Shown in pieces: positions 1-13,059 of a stretch of DNA of 64,000 nt (position 1 is its first letter; each line of letters opens with the position of its first letter). Both the position numbers and the translations under genes were made by a program. The notes below the pieces were generated by a model, which saw only the letters and a list, made by a program, of their open reading frames with translations, had not been told where the DNA came from and searched no databases. The DNA lies in the NCBI GenBank assembly GCA_963920635.1, contig OY987298.1, forward strand, positions 106,087,309 to 106,151,308, given 5' to 3'. Source of the stretch: Pseudeuparius sepicola (taxonomy: Eukaryota > Arthropoda > Insecta > Coleoptera > Anthribidae).

Positions 1-3000
1 TTTGTTGTAAATGTAATCTACTTTTCGATTATAACAGAATAAATGTCATTGAATTTAAAATTTCCGAGAAAATTGTAACAAAAGGAAAATTTTTCGAATT
101 GCGGTAACCACGAAATTGGAAATGATCTTACTGGACAATCATTTGATAGAAGAAGGAAATCTCTCTTCAACAAGCCCAAATTCAACCAATTCGGTTAAAC
201 CAAACCGGAGTTAGCAGAATTTTTTCAAGTCAATTTTTATCCGCCCGTCTCACCTCTATTTGAAGAGCAAGAGCAAAAAATCCTTAACGATATGCTGAGA
301 GTGCAATAAAATTATTTTTGATATTTATTAGATTTTTTTTTTTTGAGAAAACTCATTTTTCAAATTTACTGTTGCGAATACGCCCCCTAGCGGCCGACCT
401 ACAAACTTAAATATAAGTTCCAGCGATTTTTCGTGACCATATTACTTAAGAAGATTTTTCCCCAAAGCTCCAGGACTATTAATTCCTAAGATATGGTACC
501 TCTTCACCCTTAATAATATAGCTTGGATTTTCGGGGGGGGGGGGGTTATATATATAGGGTGTGCCATTCGTCCCCACGTCAATACAAGCTGTGCTCCAAG
601 GGAACAGAATGACATCTGCCGACTACTTGCCGACTAACACGCCTCACAAACACACGCACATACATACACACGTACAAATGCATGTTCTCATTGGATCGAA
701 AATGGGGACTATAGTAGTATACAAACATGTGTGAAGTATTTACGAGAAAGAAAGCGGAACTTATTATATTTATTATTGAATTCGTATTATTGTATGAAAG
801 CTGAGAACACATGAAGAGTTTTTTTTTCCCAAAAGCTGATAATCACGAGCGGAAATTATGTAGAAAAAATCTTTTGACTAGGAAATCGGAAGTTTACAAC
901 GTGTACTTTCACTTAGGATTGGTCTCATCCCAGTAAGAAACCTCCTTCAGCTTGATTCGTGGATTTAAAAATAAGAAAAATTGAGTTCTGCGTTTTGGGA
1001 AATTAATTAAAACGCGGTTTACTGCAAAAATAAATGAGAAAAAGATAAATACATTAAAATAACTTATGCTATCAAAAATCAAACGTTTTAAGCTTCAAAA
1101 AAGTCACCTATTGAGTTTCAATATCTAATTTTATGCGGATATTATGAGCGTTTGAAATAAGTATTAAATATACGATAGCAAGAATTTATGAAAAATCTCT
1201 ATGTACAAATTGACCATGTAACGTCAATTATTGTGAAAATGCATGAAATTTTGATCAATGTCAACTTTACAATAATATGACAGGCGTATCCCTTCATGGA
1301 AATTAATGCTACAAGATTTTTTAATTGCTTTATGGTGTCACTTTCCAATAAACTTTGTTGCATATGAATTAGTTGTGTGTGTAAAAAGTTATTACTGTTT
1401 AACTGTCTCGCGCTCCACGCGCCGCTTTCAATTTCGGCTGCCTCTTTAATACGAGGAAGCATGAAAACGTATGATCTTAAAAAAATTCTCATTCATTACT
1501 TAATTATTTTACAAAAAATATGTAAATAGATTTTATTTTGAGAAATTGCCTGCTCTTTCGAATGGTCTTACTTAAATTCTATAAAAACGCTTATTAAATA
1601 AGTTATTAACAAAAAAAACCTACATTTTTGACAGTTATTGTCAAATAAAAAAAATCGCACACTATTTTGCGCTGCGGACTCTTCGGATTTTGTTTCAAGA
1701 CATCAAAACGAACACTTTCCAGCAAAATCTAAAACTCCCGGAATTTCTTCGAAGTTATTTTCCTAGTTGACTCCACTATAATGTCCCTAGAGAGGAGTGA
1801 AAACCGTAGGATTCAATACTGATAATGTAAACGTAGAATTATAAAAGATTTAACATAACTCAACCGGATCCATTTCAATCCGATCGAGTTGTCACGAGAT
1901 AAACGTAGTCAATGATATTTCCGAATCCAATTTTTGTTTTGGATTTTGCTTTGTTCGTATTTGAAAAAATTGTAAATGAAAATTAGGTCCTTACTGTCAA
2001 CCTTGTCACTGTAACATGACCTTATACAAAATTTCTCAGCTGGAAAGGGGTTTGGAGTTGGACACCGTAGACATATTATGGTGGGCAAATGTATCCTATT
2101 TACAAATCAGTTGCGTCATGAGTATAGGTATACTTAATTTCTGTTCAGGCACAGTGACAGTTCAATAGTTTGGTCTCTTCCATGGTCGAGTAGAAGTTCA
2201 TATGTAACTAGGATTTATTGTAATGAAAAATAAACAGTATCATTTCTTATCTTAATTTTCTACCCTTATATCTAATTTTTGAATAAAAAAATATTGTATG
2301 ATACATGAACGAAAAGTAATTTTTCGTAGTCCTGCGGTTCGCCAGCATCGACTGCGCCTCTGCCGGTGAAGTCTGCATCCGTCCCAAAAACTCAACTTTT
2401 CGTCCTTGTACCATAAAATACGACGCGCGGACGCAATTAATTATTAGGATTCACATAATAATATGTCAAAATACAGTCAGGTACAAACAAAATTGGGAAA
2501 GTTTGCAAGGTGTTTGCGCGCGTACTTGGGCGCTACGAGTTGCCAGGAGACGTTGCGCGCAACTTTGAGACGCTACCGAAAATAAACTATTGCTCGCATA
2601 GAAAATAGTTTTTCAGACAAATATCTTAGGCGACTTTGTAATGAACAACGTTTGTTAAGCAAATTTCGCGCTAGCGTCAGCAGAAAAGAAGATATTCGAT
2701 ATTCGATCTCCGTGTCTGTTTCTCTAACCTAACTTCAAACACAGAAACTATAACTATAGCCTTTTTTCTATGCTTCAAAGAACAGGGTATAATGTAAATT
2801 TCTACCTATTAAATTTAGTATTGTATGTGTAAAATGGAAATTCTGTTGATTACGGCCCTGTCCTCTGGCACCTATCAATAATATCAATATGGCCGCCTTT
2901 TAGGGAATTCTAGGGACATGAAATATTTACCTGTCACAATCTGGTGTACAATTAAAGACCGTTTTTAGTATATTTTCCTCAGTTTCTCAGTAAAGCTTGT

Positions 3001-4590
3001 TCTGGCAACACCAGTACGAAGTCGCATCGCGACAACGGCAAGAAAATTTTTGACATACTTGCCAGTTTCCCGATAAGCAATGCATCGGCGGAACTAAATT
3101 TTTCTTCACTTAAAATAATTAAAACTGGGTTACGTACCAATATGGTCCAAGACAGACTAAGTTTTTTAGCCCTATTGAGTATAAACCGCAAGTACCCATA
3201 AATGAAGAAAATATCAGTTTGCGCGAAAGAAGAGAAAATATTATATAATAAATAATTATTGTTTCTTTTTGTGATTTTGTTTTGTTATGTTTATTATTTA
3301 AGTTTGTTTTTCATTTTGTTTGGGTAAACATTTTTTGTTTTTGTTTTTTTTTTCTAGAGAAATAAATTATTTTATTTTTCACAAAAAAATATATATATTA
3401 TATTCTAAAAATTTTCCTTACCCCGACCCATCTGGAAACATTGGTACCACGGCGCCCCCCCGTTTAGATTGGCCTGGATCCGCCTCTGTTTGGATGTTTC
3501 CTACCTATGGTCTGATTGAAACATTTATAAGTAACATATTTATATTTACAGCGGCAGGCGAAAAATTAATAATGAAATAACTGTGACTTTTGTGTTCTGG
3601 GGTTGGCAATGACTTGCAATGACTTATGCGTGATGCGCGTCCTACGTTCCGTGCCCTGCGGTATGCGTTTCAATGCGAATTTTCTTCATGTGTTAAAAAT
3701 GCTTCTATGGTACTTTCATTAATATTTAATAATAAAAATGTTTTTCAAAGTAAGTATAAAAATAAAAAATTGCATGTATTTTGGATTTTATTTTACTGTG
3801 CCAAATCACGCTCCGCGTAATTAGGCAATTAGTACCTTATACAATGTCAGGCAATCAAAATGCATAGTGTAAACCAACTTAAGTCACAAAAGTTCGTTAT
3901 TTTGCATGCAATTCCAAACAATCACCCCTATGTTAGGTATACGCAGTGATATGCCTGGATTTAGGAGGGGACTGGGTCTTACTTCCAAAGTGTATTTCTA
4001 CAAATACGCTTACGTTATTAGCTACCATAAATTATTTCCAAAGAAATTTTCACTTTTATGTCAACAGTATAATAAGATGGTAGTGTTAAAATTTACATTT
4101 GTATGGGATCCCACTTTCCCAACGGTTGGATGCTTCAGATTTCACGCCACTTGGCCGAGGGTTCAAAACCGGTAGGTACTATAATCGTGGAGTAGTTCTA
4201 ATCAATATGCCACTTCCGCAGGCAGGCAGTCAGGCCAGTTTGTTACGGACAGGCAATAGGTCCCGAAACTGGATGGTTATGCCCCATTATCGCATTAGTC
4301 AGGATTTATGGCAATATGGATTTGACCTCCAGAACAATGCCTGCGGGCCCCCCTTATTGGTGCAAATAATTGCCTACTAATATGACCGAATAAATCGGTC
4401 CCCCAAGCGTGATTTCGTTATGTGGAGGAAGAGGTATAATAAACGCAGCGTTCAATTATAATGCATTCATATTAAATTTATATTAACATCATGTACACGT
4501 ACTTACACCTTTAGTTTTATTGTATAGAACCTGAAACCTGAAACGAGTGACACAGCTAAAAAAATCCACATTCTAAAGGCCAACGGCCAT
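1..4590. other. Intergenic DNA, no gene recognised
   Basis: The open frames here are all under 100 codons, overlap on both strands and show no domain that I recognise. Visible low-complexity features are a run of 13 G at 533-545, a CA/TA-rich stretch around 640-680 and T-rich runs around 3330-3360. A slightly GC-richer patch with unusual CG content lies around 2510-2580. I see no splice-site chain linking the open frames into a gene. Confidence 0.5.
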
Positions 4591-4594
4591 AGTC

Positions 4595-5090
4595 TTACGT
4601 CAGACGACGCATGCGCCTTTTTTTTTGTCACATTCTTACGTCAGAGCGTCGACGCATGCGCCATTGTCACAGTCTTACGTCAGAGCGTCGACGCATGCGC
4701 CTTTGTCACAATCTTACGTCAGAGCTTTTTTTTGTCACAGTCTGACGTCACAACGTGTATCGGCGCATGCGCCTTAGTTTTTTGTCACAGTCTGACGTCA
4801 CAACGTGTATCGGCGCAAGCGCCTTAGTTTTTTGTCACAGTCTTACGTCAGAGTTTTTTTTTTGTCACAGTCTGACGTCACGAAAGTGGAGGGGGAAGAG
4901 GTCAGCCCCCATTTTTTTTGTCACAATGTGACGTCACGAAAGTGGAGGGGGAAGAGGTCAGCCGCCATTTTTTGTCACAATCTGACGTCACGAAAGTGGA
5001 GGGGGAAGTGGGCGTGGTCTAAGTGGGCGGGGCCAAAGTGGGCGGGGCCTAGAGGTGGAGGGGGAACGGGGGCGGGGCCTAGGGCCGGTG
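4595..5090. promoter_or_regulatory. Tandem CRE-like / NRF1-like / GC-box array
   Basis: The block repeats TTTTTTGTCACAGTCTKACGTCA-like units. Ten copies end in an ACGTCA core. Five are the full palindrome TGACGTCA (4743, 4793, 4873, 4929, 4983), the CRE/ATF consensus; five are TTACGTCA (4595, 4636, 4675, 4714, 4843). Between them lie GACGCATGCGCC or GGCGCATGCGCC (near 4606, 4651, 4691, 4761), which resembles the NRF-1 consensus. The right end has GTGGGCGGGGCC-type GC boxes (about 5008-5080). CpG is dense in an otherwise AT-rich window. No gene starts immediately downstream; the right edge abuts a transposon at 5165. It could be an enhancer or promoter minisatellite, or a satellite that happens to contain these motifs. 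Confidence 0.5.
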
Positions 5091-5164
5091 AAGGGGGGTC
5101 CTCCAAGGTGGCGCGTTACCTACTAATATTTTTTAATTACGGATATATTTTTACCCGTCTTGCA

Positions 5165-8100
5165 ATGGACTAATACACCACTTTTTTTTATTTGCTCATC
5201 GGATAGTATTGGGTGAGATATACTTGCTGTATTTTTTTAATTTTTTTTTCGCCCCCGTTTTGCCGCAATTAATTTTTAAAGTTCAATATACGTAACTACC
5301 TGTTGGATTTTATTTTTCCCTAAATTTACCGCCACGGCACCAGGTTTGGCAACGCCGCACCTCAATGCCAAGCTGTCAGCCTGCGAAAACATAAACATAA
5401 CCTATTTTGTGGCGTCACAAATCGGAATATCGGATCTCGGATCCCGCGGCCCCGCGTGTTTTACAAGCTTTTATTTTTTATGATTTGAACTATTTTCACC
5501 ATTCATTCTAATAATCCATGACGGAAATGAACCGTTCTATTTTGCTGAGGAAAATGCTGGGAACACTAGGTATTGGTATTGATGATTCGGACGTTATGCT
5601 GGTTGGTTTACAAAACTTTTTTTTATTGGAAACAAGTCGATTTTATCTATAAAACGACACAATTCGTAAGTACCTAACTGAACTTGCATAAATTAGATAT
5701 CTAGACTTGCTGATATATTAAAGACAATAAAGAACCAACCAGGTGTAACATTTTAGCTGACGATTTTAGATTAGTGGCTCTGCCAAACGATTTTTTACTT
5801 GTTATCAAGTATATTCCACCGACTGCTAGTTGTTTGAAGAAACTGATGATATTTTAGCCTCAATACCTAGTGTCACAGAATAAATAGCTTCACCTATTTA
5901 TTCTGTGCTAGTGTTAATCAACAGCATTGATTGGTTATAAACTAAACTGAGAAAAGTTAATCCTATAGACGTCAAGCACTTACCTGGTCCGAATATAAAA
6001 AATTTATTACTTTAATTTCATGAGCCCTTACTTACAAGAAGTAGTTAGACCTGCATCGGTTCAAAAATGTAACGCTAGAATATTGGAGAAGGTGCCAGTT
6101 CTTCGTGATGTTAGAAATATAACATGTAAAACGCAATAAAGCCAAGTTTTCAGTCGAAAAACTTTATTGTCATAGCTTGAACTATTTTAGACCCATTTAG
6201 GTAAATTATATTGTGATTGCCGAAGCATCCTCATAAAAAATGACATAATTCTTTAGAATTTATTCACTACATATTATACCTATATTCATTCTGGAAAATA
6301 AATTTTCATAAGCATAATTTGTGATTGTGGTTAATAGAAGTTAAAAATAAAAAAATATAATGCAGCAGCCAGCAAAAAATTAAGATTTCTTTAATTTGCA
6401 AGAAAAAAAACATTATTTTGCATTCTATGGCAAAACCTCAAATAAGTTATCTATTAAATTTAGTGAAAATATTCCAAAATCAAATAATAGAGTTTTCATA
6501 TCGCATGCACAGAGTGTAACAAACTGGATTTTTTTTTTGGGGGTTTCTTCTATTCTGCGAAGAGATGGACAAAGAGTAGGTAGGTGTACTGTGCTTGATT
6601 TTTGAGGGCAATGGAAAGCAGTTGAATCTCAAAATCTCGATTCGTTTCGGAGATACAGGGCATTTTTCGTTTTTTAACATGTCAGACAATCCCTCCTTGT
6701 AATACGTTTTGATTTTTGCCAAAAATCTTCCTTCATACTACTCCAACGTATAATAATTATTGAGGTATGTCGGTATGTCTTTGTCAACTATCCTGTAAGG
6801 TAGACTTTCATATTTTTTATTGCACTTGTGTTGACTTTTTCCAATATAACAATCTACTGATGTTTTCCATGATTCTTCGCTATTTCCAGGAAGTCAGCAA
6901 AGAAAAGCAATACCTTGCTTACATTAATCTAAAATAAGTTTTCCATTAATATGTACCTACCTGCAAAAATTTTACAAGCGTACTTAGTTCTATTATTAGT
7001 TGACAAAGTTAATGTCACTAGTGCAGAAAAGTACAACTTTCCGCATCAAAATGGATGCGACAAAGTGTACTACTACGGACTTAATTACTTAAATACTTCA
7101 TTAGATCATACAAGAAAAAAATACCTGCAAAAACTAGTCACTGACGATTAAGCACTTGATATCGAATGAAACTCTGCTGTCGAACTTGCACCAGATTATT
7201 TAAATTAGTTCTTAATCATGGTTCTCACATGTAGATATCAACGATCGTTTTTACAAACGCATGATTTCTTGTTTTGATAATCGATTTCAACATTGGGGTG
7301 TGCGACACCCCCATGCCCCCTCCCCCATATCTTAACTATAGGTATATACACAATAAGTATTTCTTTACTGTACTAGCAACTAAACTAGAAGCACAAAAAG
7401 CTGTATCTACGTATGTGCCACGATGTATGATCCTCGTACATCGTGGTATGTGCATAATTTAGGACTAATCTGCTTATGTTGGGTAATTACAACATAATAT
7501 ACCTACTTCCACAACTATTCAGTTGAATTTCTTCATTTTTAACCGCAGTGTCATTAACATTTTTCTTATTAATTTTGTGCTCGGGGGTAATTTTTGCCTT
7601 AACCGGGCATTATGCATTCATTGCTATGTTCTTTCCTCTGCGTGTCTCCAATAACATTGTTACCATAATATTTATTCTCTAGTCTACCTAAAACCAGAAT
7701 TTAAGCTATATCATCATCATTAAGCAATATTAAAACAATATACAAATCAAATAACAAACATACCTCTTCATTTCTCCATGTTTTGCTCCCCGTTTTTATT
7801 GATAAAATTGACACACCATATCAAAATCTATGCAAGGCAAGTTATCAGGACAAGCTTTAACAAATCTTGTCTTCATTATAAACCGAAAAAATAAAGTATT
7901 CACAGCAAGATTCTTTTAAAACTGAGAATAGAATTTATTTAGTTTTCACTAAGGTTATTAACCTTGGTTTCCGCGTTCCGCCGGCGAAAGTGAGGTTATA
8001 TGCAAAGTGCGGCGTTGCCGACGATTTTCATTAAAGCATTGAGTAATATGTCATCTGTCATATTTTATAGGGGGCATCTAATAAGTTCAGAATGGGATCA

Positions 8101-8417
8101 GTAAAATCCAAATATTTCATTGAAATGTTACGAAATTTGATTATTTCTCATCAGGCGCATACAAACTGAATCTAATAATTTGCCTGGGAATGCTTGGTTA
8201 TATAAAAAAAGACGAAATAAGTACTAAGAAAATAGCAGGTACTTATTGAAATTAGGGATCGTGACGTCACATTCCCTACTTTTGCGACCGTTTTTTTCAA
8301 TTTTTGAGCAAACTAATGGGAAAAAAAATCTGTTGGTTGGGTTTCGTGATTATCTAGACATGTTTTACAAATTCCAAGGCAAAAAATTATTTTTCATTCC
8401 TAAGTATACTTGTCCAT
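5165..8417 (+). mobile_element. 3.25-kb terminal-inverted-repeat element, copy 1
   Basis: This stretch matches the reverse complement of 44463-47588 along its whole length. Both copies start ATGGACTAATACACC and end with the complement of ATGGACAAGTATACTT, so the termini are imperfect inverted repeats sharing ATGGAC. This copy is flanked by CA and TC, so no TA duplication is visible here, unlike copy 2. Open frames are short; the longest conserved one is 6951-7151 (66 codons, beginning MYLPAKILQAYLVLLL, hydrophobic start), which is preserved in copy 2 but matches no family I know. The element therefore looks non-autonomous or decayed. A 104-bp block at 6794-6897 is absent from copy 2. Confidence 0.75.
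5874..5907. repeat. Short hairpin inside the 3.25-kb element
   Basis: CACAGAATAAATAG is followed by a 6-base loop and its exact complement. The same hairpin is present in the inverted copy at about 46846-46885, so it belongs to the element. Confidence 0.6.
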
Positions 8418-10193
8418 TCCTGCGATATTGGCTTATTATGCGGCTTCATTAATACAATAATACATTATGTTAATTCAATTGCGCGCAATCAAAATTATGG
8501 TTATCCGGCACATTATGAACGGGGAATGAGAAATTGTTTCGTCTAAGCTTATCTACAGAAATGGATCGGCCATCTTGGTCTCCGAATTTAAATCCTCTGG
8601 ATTTTTTCTACTGGCATTGAAGGTCTATCTAATCCTAACGCAATGGTGGGCAGTGGCAGGCAGTTTAATTTGATTTTTATGTGTGTTTTGGTTAGTTTGA
8701 AATAAATACCTGTAGTTTTACTTTGACAACTGCTTTCATTCCATTTACTAATTATTATTGTAATACTTTCATAATGAGGATATATAATATGAAATTTTTT
8801 AGCTATGACCCTCGATAAACTTAAGTAACGTGTCGATTTTCACGAAATTCATACAAGAATATTTTAATTGTGCAACCGCCGCTATCTAAACAGTTCAGCG
8901 GGCTTAAATTTTGAGAATTTGTAGAATGCTCTACTTTTGAAAGAAAGCGTTGGACGCTAGAATTTTCCCAGTGCATGATGCACTAGGAATTTTGAAAAAA
9001 ACTTTCTTTGCTTTTAAGTATAGTTTTTTATACTATAGAGACAGGGCAATTTGTCATTAAAAAGAGTTGTTGATTCATATATTTAGGCACTTTATTGAAG
9101 AACATATCATATTGAAAGTATTTTTAAAATTTTCAATTCATGTTTGATTTTTCACAGAAAAATAGGTCAAATAGTTTAAAACAAAGATAATTTCACTTAT
9201 CGAGGACCCAATGTATATAATGTATTTTGAAATCTCAGAGGCCGTAAAATATAGCAGGTGCTCTTAGAAAATGAGCTCACTTTATATAACTTATCTGTAG
9301 GGAATGGGAGGAAAATGTCTCTTAAGTAGCCAGGGAGAAATGGACTTATGAGTACAATTAGTGTCAAGTGGTAAGTACTAGTTACCTATTTTTTTATGAA
9401 AAAATAATAATTTGATAATTTGCGGGGCCTGCAGAGGTAGGAGTTAGCCCTCATCTCTGTGTTAAATGTTGTTAATAAGTACGTGAGTTGTTCTTATAAC
9501 AATATAATTCTCACTCGCTACTACCATAAAAATAAAACGATTAGGTCGCGAATGCCTAAATAATAAATACATATAAGAAATGCTTACCAAAGAAATTAAA
9601 TTGAGCATCCCCACTCTTTAAGTTTTGACTCCACCACTTTTTTTGTCACAGCACAATCACAGCACTTCGAGCGAGCGTGGAAACTAGTCCCAACGCGTGG
9701 AGAAAATCATCTCCAAATGAGCCCCGCTTACGTCTCCGTTGCTCCCTCCATAAGAAAACGATTCCGAAAATATGGTGTTTTTGGTTGGAGAATAATGTTC
9801 TCAAATACAGATTATCAACTCATTTTTTAGTTGACTTTTGAAAATGTTCGTATAACTTGGGCGAAACAATCATTATAGTTGAATTTATATAAAATAAGAC
9901 TACCATTTCTTGGATGCAGAGTAATAATTTTAGTAGATAATATATTAACTACTCTTGACACAATATTGCAAAGCCTTGAAGCCACATGCGCAGAACGGTA
10001 CCTATTCACTTGAAGATTAATTTTTGCTTAATTTCCTCCAGTCAGTGTTTGCTCTGAGAAATATACGATTTTGTTGGTTTGTAAATAAATGGTAAAATTA
10101 AATTACCACTTTCATTTTTGAATAAAACAATGGTACGTTTGAACTATAAGAGAAGTCGAAAATTTGCTTCTTAAAATCGTTAGCATTTGGTTA
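8418..10193. other. Intergenic DNA, no gene recognised
   Basis: AT-rich sequence with scattered stops in all frames. A GC-richer patch at about 9655-9775 has no coding or RNA structure I recognise. Confidence 0.5.
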
Positions 10194-11306
10194 TACAGTG
10201 CCCGCTAAAAGTCTGCACCATATGGGAAAAATTTTTAGTAAATAACTTACGGAGAATTTGTTTGCGGCATCAGGTTTTGCTTGCTCTAGAACCAAAATTG
10301 ACATAATCAAATGTTGTGACGTAGTCTCTATTATATGTCAAATTTGACATTAATGAAGAAGATGTTCGAAAAATGGGCTTAATTAACCGAATTTTGAAAA
10401 AAGTCATAAGAAAAATATGTTTATTTTGCAATTTTATACCCCTGTGCAAAATTTAAAGAGCCTACTACGATTTTCATATTTTGCCCTTTGTTGCCCTTTT
10501 CCGTATTTCTTAATCCATAAAAGTCGATCCTATGTAATTTAAAACACTTATTGACTGAATACTTACTTTACGGTCTAAATATCCTTCTTTTCCTTTTTTT
10601 GCAAAAAAATTAAAATGAGGGTTTGTTGAAGAAGCACGCTTGGTGCAAAACTGATCTCATTTTTACAGATAAACACATAAATTCGATTTACAAACTTCTT
10701 TCTATAGTAAATAGTTGTAAGAACATACAAATATTTCTGTCATACTAATCTGATCAGAAATATCTAGAAAATTTAAATATTGTATCCAATAATATCCAGG
10801 TTGTCATAGGTAATTTAAATCTTGTAGTTCTTGTTATGCAATAAGAAGTAGGCTTTGGAAACAAACGCTGTACTGGTAAAAATAACATACAAAGGAAGAA
10901 AAATTAAAAATAGCGTAAACTATGTATTGTGCAGTATGTATTCAGTCAATAAGTGTTTCAAATTACATAGGATCGACTTTTATTGATTAAGAAATACGGA
11001 AAAGGGCAACAAATGGCAAAATATGAAAATCGCAGTAGGCTCTTGAAATTTTACACAGGGGTATAAAATTGCAAAAGAAGCATATTTTTCTTATGACTTT
11101 TTTCAAAATTCGGTTAACTAAGCCTATTTTTCGGACATCATTTTCATTAATGTCAAATTTGACATATAAAAGAGACTACGTCACAACATTTGATTATGTC
11201 AATTTTGGTTCTAGAGCAAGCAAAACCTGATGCGCAAACAAATTCTCCGTAAGTTATTTACTAAAAAATTTTCCCATATGATGAAGACTTTTTGGCGGGC
11301 ACTGTA
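10194..11306. mobile_element. Long-armed foldback element (mariner-type MITE)
   Basis: The ends are TACAGTGCCCGC and its complement GCGGGCACTGTA, so the element is bounded by TA as in Tc1/mariner-type insertions. The left arm 10194-10562 is the inverse of the right arm 10936-11306 with high but imperfect identity; a spacer of about 370 bp separates them. The left subterminal sequence, AAAAGTCTGCACC, has only a diverged counterpart on the right. No transposase frame is present, so it would need a partner in trans. Confidence 0.85.
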
Positions 11307-12362
11307 GTATATTTTTCTCACATAAGCAATAATTTTCTTCTCATAAATAAATAATTTTGAATAAACCTTAGTTTTAGCATTTAAGATTAGCTTTTTGAGA
11401 GCTTGTCCACTGTCACACTTAGCTAACATGTTAAAGCCATACTACAACCTGAAACCTAATTATGTACTAATCAATAAACGCTTTTCTGTTCTAGGAATTA
11501 GCCAGGAATATGGTAAGTTAACTAATCATCATACTTACTTATACCAAGATTTCGATATGCGTACACGTACAGAATCATTTAAACGAAAAGCGAAAAAAAT
11601 CTGCTTCCTTGGCTTTTAAATGAGACCAAATAAAGATTAGAATCAGTGGGCTTTAGATGGCATTTTTCACAGTAATCTTGTTGATAATAGTACAAGATGC
11701 CGAATAAGCTTGACGCACCATCATCTCTATTCCTAGTGCATGGTATTTTCTATAAAAGATAAAGTGTAAACAAATAAAACGCGCAGAGCATGCCTAATCA
11801 TATCCTTGCAGAGCTACCTTTAATTAAAAATTATGTAACTAACTTTTATTAGAAGAGTGCCCCTAAATGTTTTGAAAATTTTTACGCCTACCCACTTATT
11901 CATCATGAATAAATTTCCTTAATAAAATCTTGACGTGAAAGCTACAGAAAGGACACTTCTAAAAAACCTCCAAAAAGGTCACTTGATTGAAGTAAAAAAT
12001 TATTATTTTTAGAAAAAAATCAATGTGTGCCTTTTTGTGTGTGTGTGATATTTGAAGTTTTTCACGCAACTACACAATTTTTCATCATGAAGAAGTTTCC
12101 TTAATAACCTTTTAACGTGAAAGCTACAACAGAAAGGGCACTCTTTTAAAAAATTAGTAAAATATAACAACGCAATCTTTCAATATAGGTAGGTAAGTAT
12201 TTTCGTCTGTTTTAACATCAATATTGTTTCTATGTGGGCTGTATGTGTTGCACCCAGTTTGGTAGTTTGTCCAAGATGCTCCGTGGCATATCGTGTTTTA
12301 TCAAGGTAAAGCGATCGTTCAAATCAAGCAACGAAATTTAATCAAATAAACGTGTTTTATAT
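11307..12362. other. Intergenic DNA with a diverged internal duplication
   Basis: No gene is recognised. Around 11880-11955 and 12060-12145 there are two diverged copies of a stretch containing CATCATGAA and CTTAATAA followed by GTGAAAGCTACA, which points to an old local duplication. Confidence 0.4.
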
Positions 12363-12460
12363 ATTATTGACCGGGTTTTGAATATCTGGTCACATTTTTG
12401 GGGGGAGGGGATGAACGCGTCTGACATTTGGTTTGTTTACATCTCGCCAAGGCCAAGAGA
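12363..12460 (+). repeat. Fragment of a dispersed repeat (family R)
   Basis: The segments GGGTTTTGAATATCTGGTCAC and CGTCTGACATTTGG, then TTTACATCTCGCCAAGGCC, match 62615-62692 in the same order. The first segment also matches the end of the copy at 25912-26240. The nature of the family is unknown. Confidence 0.65.
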
Positions 12461-12609
12461 TGGAAAAACGAGTTCTATAATGGCTTGTTTTAGTGTCGTA
12501 TCTTGAGTTTTTATTACTGGTTTGAGACTTTTTAATGCCGAACTTTACACGCTCTGCGCTGTCCAACGAGAGTTCTAGCTATTAAGCTTTCAATCTATAA
12601 GAGCATCCC

Positions 12610-12980
12610 AGACGTTTATAGGTAAGAAGGGAACCCCTCCCCCTCCAACTTGAACTGCCTCCAACGATAACCCGTCGTTCATCCGGCTCGGCCCATGATC
12701 TACGGGATTAATAATTAATCACCAGCGTCGCTCGACCCGGTCCCGCGTAATACATCCCCCACAAGCCAGGGTGGAAAATTAGAGGTTAATTTTCGTGAGT
12801 CCGCACAAAAACCGACCCTTCACATAACCGAGGGCGAGCCATCGCGGCTAACGCCCCCTAAATGAACTATGGCAAAAACTAGAGAGGCGATTAATCTAAT
12901 TCTCTTCTGGCGGCCATGCGTCTCGGTTTATCTAGGTTGTAAGTTGGGTGACCGAACAATAGAACTTTTACGCGTCTCCG
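12610..12980. promoter_or_regulatory. GC-richer unique block with homeodomain-type sites (candidate conserved noncoding element)
   Basis: This stretch has clearly higher GC than its surroundings and shows no terminal repeats, microsatellites or similarity to other parts of the window. No long open frame spans it. It contains a cluster of TAAT/ATTA cores, including ATTAATAATTAATC at about 12709-12722, AAATTAGAGGTTAATTTTC at about 12776 and GCGATTAATCTAATTC at about 12888. Homeodomain proteins bind such cores. That this is a regulatory element is inference; it could be a diverged exon or a piece of a repeat whose other copies lie elsewhere. Confidence 0.35.
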
Positions 12981-13059
12981 CACTATGATTAGGTTAAAGC
13001 TTGTTGTTACACTGATTGTTGCTAGATGTACAGAAGCGGGAGTTACGAGGTACGCTTAA

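Noticed and set aside
4805..5173. 122-codon frame as a repetitive protein
   Set aside because: It is a reading of the tandem DNA array; its repeats follow DNA units rich in poly-T and there is no codon signal.
6794..6897. An intron lost from one copy of the 3-kb element
   Set aside because: The 104-bp block absent from copy 2 has GTAAGG near its start and TTTCCAG at its end, but the junction in copy 2 (ACTATCCAGGAAG) does not match the spliced product. Deletion between TATCC and TTTCC fits better.
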